NCBI GenBank assembly: GCA_964453525.1
Contig: CAYVOV010000001.1
Coordinates: forward strand, 62,001 to 126,000
DNA from: CAYVOV01 sp964453525
GTDB taxonomy: Bacteria > Chloroflexota > Dehalococcoidia > Dehalococcoidales > UBA2162
Direction: 5' to 3'
Length of the DNA: 64,000 nucleotides
Shown here: piece by piece, positions 28,202-36,868 of the stretch
Layout of the letters: every line of letters begins with the position of its first letter
Position numbering within the stretch: the stretch's first letter is position 1
The notes under the pieces: generated by a model
Databases searched by the model: none
What the model saw: only the letters and a program-made list of their open reading frames with translations
Told to the model about the DNA's origin: nothing
Translations under genes and position numbers: made by a program

Positions 28202-28981
28202 ATGGTAAGTGCTGGAGTAGATGTGGGAGTAAAGACGATTAAGGTGACGATATTGAAGGATAACCATATTATCGCCAGCAGTAAAGGTCCAACCAATGGC
28301 TTCGAAAGGGCCAAAGCAGCAGAAGAGGTCTGGGATAAAGCCCTTGGTGATGCTAAAGTGTCCGCTGCCGATGTCAGTGCCGTGATTGCCACCGGTACTG
28401 GAAAGAGGGATGTCGGCTTTGCTACCAATAACGTGGTGGAGCCGGTGGCAGATGTCAGGGGAGCCCTGTATGCGGCACCAAAGTCGAAGACATTAATAGA
28501 TATGGGAGCCGAGCAGATACGGGTGGTGAACTACGATGAGAATGGTAAGGTGGCCAACTACACTTTAAACCAGCAGTGCGGGGCCGGGCTGGGCTATTTT
28601 ATCGAATCAATAGCCAGGATGCTTGGAGTGACGGTAGACGAAATGAGTGACCTGGCAGCAAAAAGTAAGGGCGTGGTCTATGCCAACGGAGAGTGTGGCA
28701 ACTATGCCAGCCTTGATATCCTAACCTATTTTCATGACAATACAGCCAGAGAGGATATTGCCTGGGCGGCACTTGATGCGGTAGCCAACAAGATAGTAGC
28801 CACAGCCAATCTGACCAACATTGATAAGGGCAACGTGGTGCTCATAGGTGGACTGGCGAACAACGTCGGAGTGGTGGCAGCGTTAAAGAGACGAATGGGA
28901 GGCAAGATAGAGGTGGCAAATGAACCGGAGATGGTGGGCTCGATAGGGGCGGCGATAATCGGAGCTACGGGGTCGCTATAA
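28202..28981 (+). CDS. Benzoyl-CoA-reductase-type activator ATPase, second subunit (BcrD/BadF-like)
   Basis: This 259-residue ATPase of the same superfamily is divergent from its neighbour: GVDVGVKTIKV, LIDMGAEQIR, QQCGAGLGYFIE (about 120) and GECGNYASLD (about 162). Each half contributes a cysteine to the bridging cluster in known BcrAD heterodimers, and both cysteine positions are present here. It lies 116 bases after the first ATPase gene with GGAGG upstream. Confidence 0.82.
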   Translation: MVSAGVDVGVKTIKVTILKDNHIIASSKGPTNGFERAKAAEEVWDKALGDAKVSAADVSAVIATGTGKRDVGFATNNVVEPVADVRGALYAAPKSKTLIDMGAEQIRVVNYDENGKVANYTLNQQCGAGLGYFIESIARMLGVTVDEMSDLAAKSKGVVYANGECGNYASLDILTYFHDNTAREDIAWAALDAVANKIVATANLTNIDKGNVVLIGGLANNVGVVAALKRRMGGKIEVANEPEMVGSIGAAIIGATGSL

Positions 28982-29039
28982 AGATGTACAAGGGACAGTA
29001 ACAAGTACAATATCGTAATTAAGGAGGATAAGGGATAGT

Positions 29040-30146
29040 ATGGAAAGATTTCAAAAATTGCTGGAGGACCCTCACAAGTATGCCAAAGACTGGAAAGCCA
29101 GGACTGGCGGTAAAGTGCTGGGCTATTTCAATGATTACTTTCCTGAAGAGGTCGCCTATGCAGCCGGGGTTCTGCCGGTACGCATTTTAAGTCGGCCGGA
29201 TGTAGACGGTATCAGTCAGCGCTATGTATACGGCGCCTTTTGTCCATACTCACGCGGTATCCTGGCTGAGGGACTGAAGGGCAGCTATGATTATCTGGAT
29301 GGAATCGGGCACGGGGAGAACTGCCTGCCGATACGCGGTGCCGTCGCCAACTGGTATGACCTGCTTTCTACTCCCTACCGCCGTTATGTGGCGGTTCCGT
29401 CACAACTGGACAGCCCGACAGCCAAGAACCTGATGCATGCCGAATTGATATCCTTAAAAAAGGATATGGAGGAATGGACCAGTAAAACTATCACTGACGA
29501 GGCTCTGGACAATGCTATCGAAGTGTACAATACAAACCGTAGTCTGATGAGGCAGGTTTATCAGTATAGACGGGCTGACAATCCCAAGGTCTCCGGGGCG
29601 GAAGCCTTTGAGATGATAATGTCAAGTCAGATAATGGATAAGGCTGAACATAATGAACTCCTTAAGGATGCCATCAACAAACTGCCCGAGCGTAAGGAGA
29701 CTTATACTGGTACGCGATTAATGCTGCTGGGAAGTGAAATTAGCGATACCAGGCTGGTCAGGCTTATGGAATCTCTGGGGGCGACCATTGTTATCGACAG
29801 GCTTTGCAATGGCAGTAACTATATCTGGAATAATGTCATTCCGCATCATGACCGCTTGCTGGCCATTGTTTACCGGTACCTGGATAAGCCCCGCAGTCCG
29901 GTAAAGGATGAATCGTACCGTCGCCGGGTAAATGAGATTGTGGCACTGGCCATAGACTACAATGTCCAGGGTGTTGTCTATGCCATTCACAGGTTCTGCA
30001 TCCCGCATCAGCAGGACCGCCACGCCGTCCAAACGGAATTCGGTAAAAAGCTAATCCCCATCCATGAATACGAACATGATGATACTATCCCCATCGGGGA
30101 GTTTAGCACCCGCATCGAGGCGTTCGTTGATGCATTAAAGAAATGA
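29040..30146 (+). CDS. Benzoyl-CoA reductase / 2-hydroxyacyl-CoA dehydratase catalytic subunit (BcrC/BzdN-like)
   Basis: This 368-residue protein has YFPEEVAYAAGVLPVRI (about 35), CPYSRGI (about 68), GHGENCLPIRG (about 93) and RFCIPHQQDR near the C-terminus, with cysteines positioned for an iron-sulfur cluster. The length and the two-ATPase context fit the small catalytic subunit of class I ring reductases. It is related to, but clearly distinct from, the protein at 14297. GGAGGATAAGGG lies upstream. Confidence 0.83.
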   Translation: MERFQKLLEDPHKYAKDWKARTGGKVLGYFNDYFPEEVAYAAGVLPVRILSRPDVDGISQRYVYGAFCPYSRGILAEGLKGSYDYLDGIGHGENCLPIRGAVANWYDLLSTPYRRYVAVPSQLDSPTAKNLMHAELISLKKDMEEWTSKTITDEALDNAIEVYNTNRSLMRQVYQYRRADNPKVSGAEAFEMIMSSQIMDKAEHNELLKDAINKLPERKETYTGTRLMLLGSEISDTRLVRLMESLGATIVIDRLCNGSNYIWNNVIPHHDRLLAIVYRYLDKPRSPVKDESYRRRVNEIVALAIDYNVQGVVYAIHRFCIPHQQDRHAVQTEFGKKLIPIHEYEHDDTIPIGEFSTRIEAFVDALKK

Positions 30147-30182
30147 GTTGTCAATCAGTCTTAATCAAAGGGAGGTTATGAG

Positions 30183-31529
30183 ATGTTAGTACAAAAACCT
30201 GAAAAGCTATGGGAGACAAGACCTCTTGACTGCTGGGCACAGGCAAAGGAATTGAGAGCCCGGTTTTATCAAACTGAGAAAGAAGCCAGTAAAAGACGCA
30301 TGTTTCTCATCGGTGGTGGTGATGGACCGCAGCAGGGAATGGGGCCCGGGTTTGGTAATTTTCATATAGTGCACCCCAATCCTGAAGCTGCCAGCATTTC
30401 CAACACCAGTGACTCTTATTCACGGCGCTGCCGGGCGGCTGCCGAGATATACGGATGCGGGCGTAACTGGTGCGGCTACCACGCCGATTATTTCGGAGCC
30501 ATACTGATTAACGAGCATTTCTCCGGCGGCCCGATGCCCAGGCGCGACTTCGTTGTCCAGGGTAATGATATGTGCGCTATGTTCCCCAAACTTGGCCAGA
30601 TGGAGGCAGAGTACTGGGGTGTGCCGGAGCACCACTCTGATACCACCGCTTATTATGATGACCATGACCCCGAAAGAGACCAGGCGAGAGCCGATTATCT
30701 GGCGGCGCAGACTCTTGAGACGATAGAGTGGATGGAGAAAGCCCTCGGGACGAAGTTCGACGATGAGGCATATATTGAAAGCATCAAGAGGAACTGGCGT
30801 ATGTCGGCGCTGCGTGGGGACGTTATCGAGTGTTTGACCCACGTTCCCAGCCCGCTCGACCAGAAATCTGCCTACTCTCTCTTTACTCTTGGTGGTCTCG
30901 TCGGCAGCGACCCGGAAGATACCGAGAAATTCTGGGTGAATTTCCGGGACGAAATGAGGTGGCGGAATGAGAATAACATCGCCGCTCTTGCCACCGAGAG
31001 GTACCGCTGGACAGAGAATGAGCCGCCGCCCTGGTTCTTCCTCAGGTACTACCGCTATATGGAAGAATACGGAGCTATCTGCATCCAGACTTTCTATCAG
31101 GGTGTAACGTTAGAGGAGCAGCCGGATGGGACTTTTAAGCGTCCGAGAACTCCTCTGGAGCGCGGGGTTGAGCTCAAGACCAGGGAAGACGTCGTTCGTT
31201 TTGGAATGATGGGTCCGCCGCCAGGGGAGCGTAAAGGCAGCGCCTGGGCAGGACATGGACCGCTTCCCCAGACTTACTATGAGAGGTTAATGAATAGCGT
31301 GAAGGCATTCAAATGTGATGGCGCAATACTGACACTTCACCGCGCCGGCATCGGCTGCGTTTACAGCATGAAGGCAACCGCGGTGAAGATGATGGAAGCG
31401 GGAATACCGGTGATGCACTACGAGACATCCCAGCCGGGTGACAGGACTGATTTCGATGAGAACCGCTTTCTCGACCAGCTTGATGTCTTCATGGAAACCC
31501 AGGGACTGAGAAAACTTGAACCGGTTTAG
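30183..31529 (+). CDS. Benzoyl-CoA reductase catalytic subunit (BcrB/BzdO-like)
   Basis: This 448-residue protein resembles the larger catalytic subunit of class I benzoyl-CoA reductases. Cysteines occur in YGCGRNWCGYHADY (about 95), QGNDMCAMFPK (about 122) and GIGCVYSMKA (about 385). It follows the smaller catalytic gene by 36 bases and is the last gene of the operon, with a strong terminator just after. The four products would transfer electrons two at a time to an aromatic or other acyl-CoA with ATP hydrolysis. The electron-donating ferredoxin is not encoded in this operon. Confidence 0.82.
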   Translation: MLVQKPEKLWETRPLDCWAQAKELRARFYQTEKEASKRRMFLIGGGDGPQQGMGPGFGNFHIVHPNPEAASISNTSDSYSRRCRAAAEIYGCGRNWCGYHADYFGAILINEHFSGGPMPRRDFVVQGNDMCAMFPKLGQMEAEYWGVPEHHSDTTAYYDDHDPERDQARADYLAAQTLETIEWMEKALGTKFDDEAYIESIKRNWRMSALRGDVIECLTHVPSPLDQKSAYSLFTLGGLVGSDPEDTEKFWVNFRDEMRWRNENNIAALATERYRWTENEPPPWFFLRYYRYMEEYGAICIQTFYQGVTLEEQPDGTFKRPRTPLERGVELKTREDVVRFGMMGPPPGERKGSAWAGHGPLPQTYYERLMNSVKAFKCDGAILTLHRAGIGCVYSMKATAVKMMEAGIPVMHYETSQPGDRTDFDENRFLDQLDVFMETQGLRKLEPV

Positions 31530-31549
31530 AAACCGCGGATGAAGTGATT

Positions 31550-31590
31550 AATTCAGGCTCCATCATTTATATTGGAGCCTGAATTTTTTT
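31550..31590 (+). terminator. Rho-independent terminator of the benzoyl-CoA-reductase-like operon
   Basis: Perfect 12-base arms (31551-31562 and 31573-31584, ATTCAGGCTCCA and its complement) enclose a 10-base loop and run into seven T residues. It lies 21 bases after the stop at 31529. Confidence 0.92.
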
Positions 31591-31922
31591 GGAGTCATCA
31601 CTTAAAAGAACTTGAGCACTTATCCTGAAAAGGCGGACTTCTCCAGGGGCGGGAGCTCTTCGGACAGAAGAAAATACTGAACAACAGGGCGGCTGTTATT
31701 TCTATGAAGCTCGGATTTTCATTGAAAATGGATGCCGCAAAGTGAGTTGTTATCAGGTAGACTCGATTGTTTATTGTGTTTTATATAAATTAAGCTTATA
31801 CTGTTTACAATTTTGTCTCCTGACCTGTAATCCGAGAAGATATATCTGCGGACCTGTAATCTCAAAATTGTAGTATATTATCACATCAATTTTTAATAGA
31901 CGGTATTGTAAAGGATATAACG
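31591..31922. other. Intergenic region upstream of an MFS gene, with a direct repeat
   Basis: No gene is visible. An 11-base direct repeat (GACCTGTAATC) at 31822-31832 and 31851-31861, 29 bases apart (close to three helical turns), lies upstream of the MFS gene and could bind a regulator. The first ten bases also occur at 1376-1385. Confidence 0.4.
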
Positions 31923-33119
31923 ATTAAACAAACAGAACCTAAGAGACGCTCATTCATATGGAGTTCTCTTCCGTTTTTCATTTTAGCCCATGCGGCTCAT
32001 CACTTATTGACTGCATTACCACAGCCTTTCTTGCCTTATATCCAGCAGGAATTTAACCTGAATTATACGAAGTCCGCGTTTGTAACCTCGGCATTTGCCC
32101 TGTCCGGCGCTGCTGCACAGTTACCTTCGGGCTGGCTGGCTGACCGTATCGGCCCGACAATTCTGATTACAATCGGTATTCTCGGTGTGGCTATCGGTGG
32201 GGTTTTTGTCGGTATTTCTCAAACATATATAATGCTCATTCTTTGTCTGATTTTCATGGGATTGATGTCCGGCGGATACCATCCTGCGGCAACACCTCTG
32301 ATATCTGCTGCAGTTCCACCGGACCAGCGTGGTCGAGCGCTAGGATTTCACCTCGTCGGTGGTAATTCCAGTTTCTTTATAGCGCCTATTGTCGCCGTCG
32401 GAATTGCCAGCGTTTGGGGATGGAGGGGGTCATTCCTGGCTCTGGCTGTACCCTCGGCAATACTAGGTATTCTATTTTATATTTACCTGACACGTCGGGG
32501 AGGAAAAGCTTATATCGATGAAGTCAAGCGGCGCCAGGTGGAGGAGAAAGCTCCCCAACCGGGATACAAGCGCCGGCTTATAGCTTTTCTGGCGATGATG
32601 GTTATCGGTGGCGGTGCCGGGGCATCCATCAATGCGTTCTTGACTCTGTATATGGTAAACGAACTGGGTGCCTCCAAGGAACTGGCAGCCATGCTGCTGT
32701 CAGTCATCTTTTCCTCAGGTTTATGGGCAGGCCCTGTCGGCGGCTATATTTCTGACCGTATTGGTAGTGTCAAGATTATTATCTTTACCGGAATTATCAG
32801 CGGCCTGCTCATTTTCGCCCTCAAGGCAGTTACCCTGGGTTTTGGCCTTTATGCCGTCCTGTGGGCAATGGGCTTTATTCGAGCCGTACGTTTCCCGGTG
32901 ACAGAAGTTTTTATTATGAGCCAGACAACGGCAAAACACCGTTCCACAATCTATGGCGTTTATTATTCAACTATGCAGTATACGGGTGCGATTTTTGCTC
33001 CCATTATGGGTACTTTTCTTGATAAATACGGGTTTGATGTGATGCTAACCTTCTCTGCAATCGTGGTAACAGCGGTTGCGATTATAACTTCAATATTTAT
33101 CTGGGATGCTAAGAGCTAG
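31923..33119 (+). CDS. MFS transporter (probable ATT start)
   Basis: The frame encodes about 12 membrane helices with the MFS signature GWLADRIGPT after helix 2 and GYISDRIGSV in the second half. The first canonical-type start is a TTG at 32007, but that would begin inside helix 1. Upstream in-frame codons encode KQTEPKRRSF and SSLPFFILAHAAHHL, completing helix 1, with no ATG, GTG or TTG before them. An ATT at 31923 has AAGGAT six bases upstream and is my preferred start (398 residues). Reading from 32007 gives 370 residues. It is distinct from the MFS protein at 8329. The substrate is unknown; proximity to catabolic genes suggests uptake of an organic acid. Confidence 0.75.
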   Translation: MKQTEPKRRSFIWSSLPFFILAHAAHHLLTALPQPFLPYIQQEFNLNYTKSAFVTSAFALSGAAAQLPSGWLADRIGPTILITIGILGVAIGGVFVGISQTYIMLILCLIFMGLMSGGYHPAATPLISAAVPPDQRGRALGFHLVGGNSSFFIAPIVAVGIASVWGWRGSFLALAVPSAILGILFYIYLTRRGGKAYIDEVKRRQVEEKAPQPGYKRRLIAFLAMMVIGGGAGASINAFLTLYMVNELGASKELAAMLLSVIFSSGLWAGPVGGYISDRIGSVKIIIFTGIISGLLIFALKAVTLGFGLYAVLWAMGFIRAVRFPVTEVFIMSQTTAKHRSTIYGVYYSTMQYTGAIFAPIMGTFLDKYGFDVMLTFSAIVVTAVAIITSIFIWDAKS

Positions 33120-33237
33120 CTATCGTCACTCCATCTCTTTGTTTTCCATTCACCTTGTGGCTTTATGACGGCCATCCGATTACTATTTTTCTGGAATAAC
33201 TTTATTAACTCATTCCCATTATGCCAGCAGTCTCCTA

Positions 33238-33263
33238 TTTTGGTGTAACCAGTTACACCAAAA
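33238..33263. promoter_or_regulatory. Perfect palindrome, operator or bidirectional terminator
   Basis: The arms TTTTGGTGTAAC (33238-33249) and GTTACACCAAAA (33252-33263) are exact complements with a two-base centre. The flanking T and A runs would let it act as a short terminator on either strand after the MFS gene. The tight centre also fits a dimeric-repressor operator about 70 bases upstream of the next promoter. Confidence 0.5.
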
Positions 33264-33329
33264 AGATAATTGTTACCTTCTATTCACAGGCAATCCAGTC
33301 CGTTCTTTAAATAAATACCGTAGTACGGG

Positions 33330-33358
33330 TTGACCTGATTACAATGTTTTGCCATAAT
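33330..33358 (+). promoter_or_regulatory. Predicted promoter for the flavoprotein/ferredoxin/cupin operon
   Basis: TTGACC and CATAAT, each 5 of 6 to consensus, with 17-base spacing, point toward the gene at 33646 and leave a leader of about 280 bases. Confidence 0.45.
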
Positions 33359-33645
33359 CTACAACAAAGTGGAGCTTCCTTTACTCCACGCTCCTCATCA
33401 GTCCACGGCAAACATTGAGAGGGCGTCAATGAGTATGAGAGATATACCCATCTCTCCAGAGATAAAAATCATCTTCACGATTACCCCGGGTGTCTTCTTT
33501 AGTTCCGGACTGATTTCGTTCACTGATAATCCACCCGTGGAGGCTAATACTGAAATAATCGGGCAATGGCAGTATAACTTTCTCCGGGAGTAAGATTTTA
33601 GGATAGAGCAGAGAGCCAGGGTAAATAATAAAGGAGGTAGAGAAA

Positions 33646-35595
33646 ATGACCGCATGGCATGACTATTTAAAAGAGCAGGGTCACGCGCCCGACTGGCCAT
33701 ATCCTGTCCACTATGACCGGGAGCAGGAAATCGCTACTGATGTCCTAGTAATCGGAGGGGGTATCACCGGTTGCTGGGCGGCTATCAGTGCTGCCAGACA
33801 GGGGCTGAAAGTGGCGCTGGTGGAAAAGGGTGATACCATCAGGAGCGGTGCTGGAGGTCCGGGGTGCGACCACTGGTGTAACGCTCCCGCTAATCCTCTA
33901 TCAAATGTTGACCCGGATGAGTGGGCGGAGCACATGGCAGACCGCCCATATAGCAATGGTATTGGCATCCAGATTCAGTGCCGCGAGGACTGGGATACAT
34001 TGCTTGAAATGGAACAGATGGGCGGTAAAATCAGGGACACCGATAATGAATACCTGGGTGCCGAGGGCAGAGATGACGCAACAAAGTTAATGATTTCCCC
34101 GCGTTACACCCGGGTACACAGCTATCTCCCCGGAGCACAAAAGCCATTAACCCTCAAAAGCAATCCGGACCGGAAACTGAATAACGTGGTAATACGGGTC
34201 TGGGGAACCATTTTCAAACCCGCCCTGAAGAAAGAATGCCAGCGCCTGGGAGTGGAAATCTATGACCGCGTAATGATGACCAGCCTGCTGACCGAGAATG
34301 GGGTCCAGGGCGCCCGGGTTGCGGGGGCTACCGGCTTTAATAACCGGACCGGTGAATTCATGATTTTCAAGTCTAAGGCGGCTGTTCTTGCCACTGCCGG
34401 AGGCGGCTCGATGTGGATGATAAGCACTGAACTGGGCGGATATTCTAACATGATGTCGCGGACCATTACGGGTGATGGCACTGTTATGGCCTGGAAGGCC
34501 GGGGCGGCGCTGACCACGATGGAACGTACCGGAGTCCTGCGAATTGCCACCGGCTATAAGCATAAGTGGTATACCGGCGCTGGTGACGCCAGCTATGAGA
34601 ATGTTCCCCTCGTTGATGCCAATGGAAAAAGACTACCGTACCCGATACAGGGCTGGGAAGACGCGGGAGCCATGGCGCCATCGCCCGAAGTTGAGCAGGA
34701 AATCCGGGAAGGCATCCTAAACGGCAAATATGCGCTGCCTTTCTATGGTGATTTTCCGGCAATGCCGGAAGTCGAAAGAAATGTCACCTGGAAAATGATG
34801 CTGGGTGAAGAATCCACGACCAAAATCATTATCGATACCTTTAACCAGGCCGGCTATGACCCGGGCAGGGACTTACTCCAGAGTTATAAATTTATCGAAG
34901 GTCAAAGTTTACCGCAGTGGCGTGATGCCGGAGGTGGCGGTGGAATTGTGGTCGACTGGAATCTGAAAACCACTCTCGACGGGCTGTATGCTGCCGGAAT
35001 GCAGATGTTTTCCCCTGAGGACCACAGTTATGCGGCGGCAACCGGCCGGTATGCCGGCCGCAAAGCTGCTGCTTATGCCAGACAGATTGGTGAGTCAAAG
35101 ATATCCCGCGAGCAGGTTACCCTTGAGAAAGCCCGGATTTATGCCCCGGTGAAGCGCAGCAGCGGAATGGACTGGAAAGAGCTGCATGCAGGAATTGCCA
35201 GAGTTATGCAGTACTATGTCAGTGAATTCAAAACCGAGTCTCTTCTTAATATGGGTCTCAATGCTCTGAGAAAAATCGAAGAAGAATCGATACCTTTACT
35301 GTACGCCCTTGACCCGCACAAGCTGATGCGCAGTCTTGAAGATGTTAGTCTGCTAAATTACGCTCAAATCATTATTCAGGCTTCACTGGCACGCAAAGCC
35401 AGTAGCGTTCCGCTGAATTTTCAGAGAATAGATTACCCGACTCTGGACCCGCCGGAGTGGAGAAAGTTTCTTACAATCAAGTTGGAAAGTGACAGGGTAA
35501 AAACCGGAGAGTTACCAATGACATACTGGGGTAATATGAAACAACAGTATGAAGCCCATAACAAAGACTACACCGGTGTATATCAAGAAAAATAA
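33646..35595 (+). CDS. FAD-dependent oxidoreductase of the fumarate reductase / AprA-like family
   Basis: This 649-residue protein has a dinucleotide-binding start (DVLVIGGGITGCWAA, about 31), VALVEKGD, and GLYAAGMQMF for FAD in the second half, as in fumarate reductase/succinate dehydrogenase/adenylylsulfate reductase flavoproteins. A cysteine-rich ferredoxin gene follows directly, mirroring the AprA-AprB order, but the sequence is too different to call it APS reductase. It could reduce or oxidise a ring or an enoyl bond using ferredoxin. No signal peptide is visible. AAAGGAGG precedes ATG 33646. Confidence 0.78.
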   Translation: MTAWHDYLKEQGHAPDWPYPVHYDREQEIATDVLVIGGGITGCWAAISAARQGLKVALVEKGDTIRSGAGGPGCDHWCNAPANPLSNVDPDEWAEHMADRPYSNGIGIQIQCREDWDTLLEMEQMGGKIRDTDNEYLGAEGRDDATKLMISPRYTRVHSYLPGAQKPLTLKSNPDRKLNNVVIRVWGTIFKPALKKECQRLGVEIYDRVMMTSLLTENGVQGARVAGATGFNNRTGEFMIFKSKAAVLATAGGGSMWMISTELGGYSNMMSRTITGDGTVMAWKAGAALTTMERTGVLRIATGYKHKWYTGAGDASYENVPLVDANGKRLPYPIQGWEDAGAMAPSPEVEQEIREGILNGKYALPFYGDFPAMPEVERNVTWKMMLGEESTTKIIIDTFNQAGYDPGRDLLQSYKFIEGQSLPQWRDAGGGGGIVVDWNLKTTLDGLYAAGMQMFSPEDHSYAAATGRYAGRKAAAYARQIGESKISREQVTLEKARIYAPVKRSSGMDWKELHAGIARVMQYYVSEFKTESLLNMGLNALRKIEEESIPLLYALDPHKLMRSLEDVSLLNYAQIIIQASLARKASSVPLNFQRIDYPTLDPPEWRKFLTIKLESDRVKTGELPMTYWGNMKQQYEAHNKDYTGVYQEK

Positions 35596-35645
35596 CGGAT
35601 TCAACGGGACATGTAGAAATAGATTAAAGGTTATTGGAGGAAACA

Positions 35646-35942
35646 ATGGCTCAGGAAAAAGTAATCGCCATTCCTAATATCACTACCCCGAACAATCCCG
35701 TGATTTTCAATCCGGACATCTGCAATGGATGCAACCATTGTGTGGAAGTCTGCCAGATAGATGTGTATATACCCCATCCCGAGAAAGGAAAACCGCCGAT
35801 TATACTGCATCCCGAAGAGTGCTGGTATTGCGGCTGCTGTGTGAATGATTGTCCCCGCCCCGGAGCAATGACCTTCAACTGGCCGCTGCAGCAAAGAGGG
35901 TACTGGAAGAACAAAGCCACCGGGGAGGTCCATCAAATCTAG
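35646..35942 (+). CDS. Two-cluster ferredoxin-like protein, partner of the flavoprotein
   Basis: This 98-residue protein has two cysteine motifs, CNGCNHCVEVC (about 25) and CWYCGCCVNDCP (about 60), for two [4Fe-4S] clusters, and a C-terminal tail rich in aromatic and basic residues like AprB. The start at 35646 has GGAGG at proper distance; a longer frame from a TTG at 35634 lacks one. It is expected to be the electron-transfer subunit of the flavoprotein encoded 50 bases upstream. Confidence 0.85.
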   Translation: MAQEKVIAIPNITTPNNPVIFNPDICNGCNHCVEVCQIDVYIPHPEKGKPPIILHPEECWYCGCCVNDCPRPGAMTFNWPLQQRGYWKNKATGEVHQI

Positions 35943-36049
35943 AGGGCAGAAATTCGGAAAGTATTGCTGGTGAGAAGGAAGCCAGCCAGGCGTAATATGT
36001 GGCTGGACTTATAACTGCTAAAAGAATGACAGAAGGAGTGTAATAGAAA

Positions 36050-36517
36050 ATGGCGGAGTTGAAACATCAGAATTTGATTACGACCAATAGAGAGCACCGT
36101 CACGCTGACTGGGTATCGAAGGTCCCGCGTGACCCGGAGGGCGGAAAAATAGTGACCTGGCTGGATGGTGATGTCATACCGGGAGCTTTCTACTATGAAG
36201 CTTTCATGGCGATAAAGCCGACTCTCGAGGGCAGTTTTAATGACCCGCCGCATGTTCACGAGGACTGGGATGAAGTGATTGGTATTTATGGCACCAACCC
36301 GGCCGACCCCTTTAACCTTGGCGGGGAAGTTCAGATTACGCTGGGTGATGAGGTACATTCAATCACGGAAAGCTGTGCCATTTTCGTGCCCAGGGGAATG
36401 CAGCATTGCCCGCTTGTCATCAAGAAGGTCAGCACACCCATTCTGCTGGTGACTACCGGCTCTTCAAAGAACTATACTCAAACGCTCCCTGAAGACTGGG
36501 AGGAGAGTCTGGGATAA
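36050..36517 (+). CDS. Single-domain cupin protein
   Basis: This 155-residue protein is a member of the local cupin family, with PPHVHEDWDE (about 65) and GMQHCPLV (about 122) as metal-ligand motifs. It is the third gene in the run with the flavoprotein and ferredoxin, separated from the ferredoxin by 107 bases. That linkage suggests it handles a product or substrate of the redox pair. AAGGAG precedes the start. The reaction is unknown. Confidence 0.8.
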   Translation: MAELKHQNLITTNREHRHADWVSKVPRDPEGGKIVTWLDGDVIPGAFYYEAFMAIKPTLEGSFNDPPHVHEDWDEVIGIYGTNPADPFNLGGEVQITLGDEVHSITESCAIFVPRGMQHCPLVIKKVSTPILLVTTGSSKNYTQTLPEDWEESLG

Positions 36518-36868
36518 CGCCGGGTAATGGCGAGACATTCGTGGATGTAAAGCTGGTATAATTTTGATTCCTTTTGCATCTGGTTGATTAGACTGTCATT
36601 GCGAGGAGTCCCGATGACAGGAGAGATTTATAGAGATTGCTTTCCCTCGATAACACCGGGGCTCGCCATAACATTACCAGCCAAAATCCAATAATACCTC
36701 ATTCATATAATGGTTCAAATGTAATTGGGTTTGGTTTAATAATCTGGTTATCGTTTCCCATGTCTGGGTCTAATGCTAATTACCAGAGACAGGTTTCGCC
36801 TGTATTTGCTGGGAAATTGAGGAAATAGTATCATGAATTAAGAGGGATTTTTCGTTCACAATAGGAAT
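36518..36868. other. Intergenic region with a short dispersed repeat
   Basis: The stretch 36592-36670 (GTCATTGCGAGGAG followed by GAGATTGC) resembles the small intergenic repeats common in related genomes. No gene or convincing promoter is seen. Confidence 0.4.

Larger units (their letters stand above)
33120..33645. other. Intergenic region with a palindrome and promoter
   Basis: A perfect 12-base-arm palindrome lies at 33238-33263, followed by a promoter-like pair TTGACC (33330-33335), 17 bases and CATAAT (33353-33358). The short open frames have no recognisable product. Confidence 0.45.

Noticed and set aside
33369..33593. Open frame of 74 codons before the flavoprotein gene
   Set aside because: It has no ribosome-binding site, and the opposite strand is equally open; probably part of the leader.
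33646..35942. Calling the flavoprotein/ferredoxin pair adenylylsulfate reductase AprAB
   Set aside because: Only the gene order and cluster layout match; the sequence is not close enough and no sulfate-activation genes are nearby.
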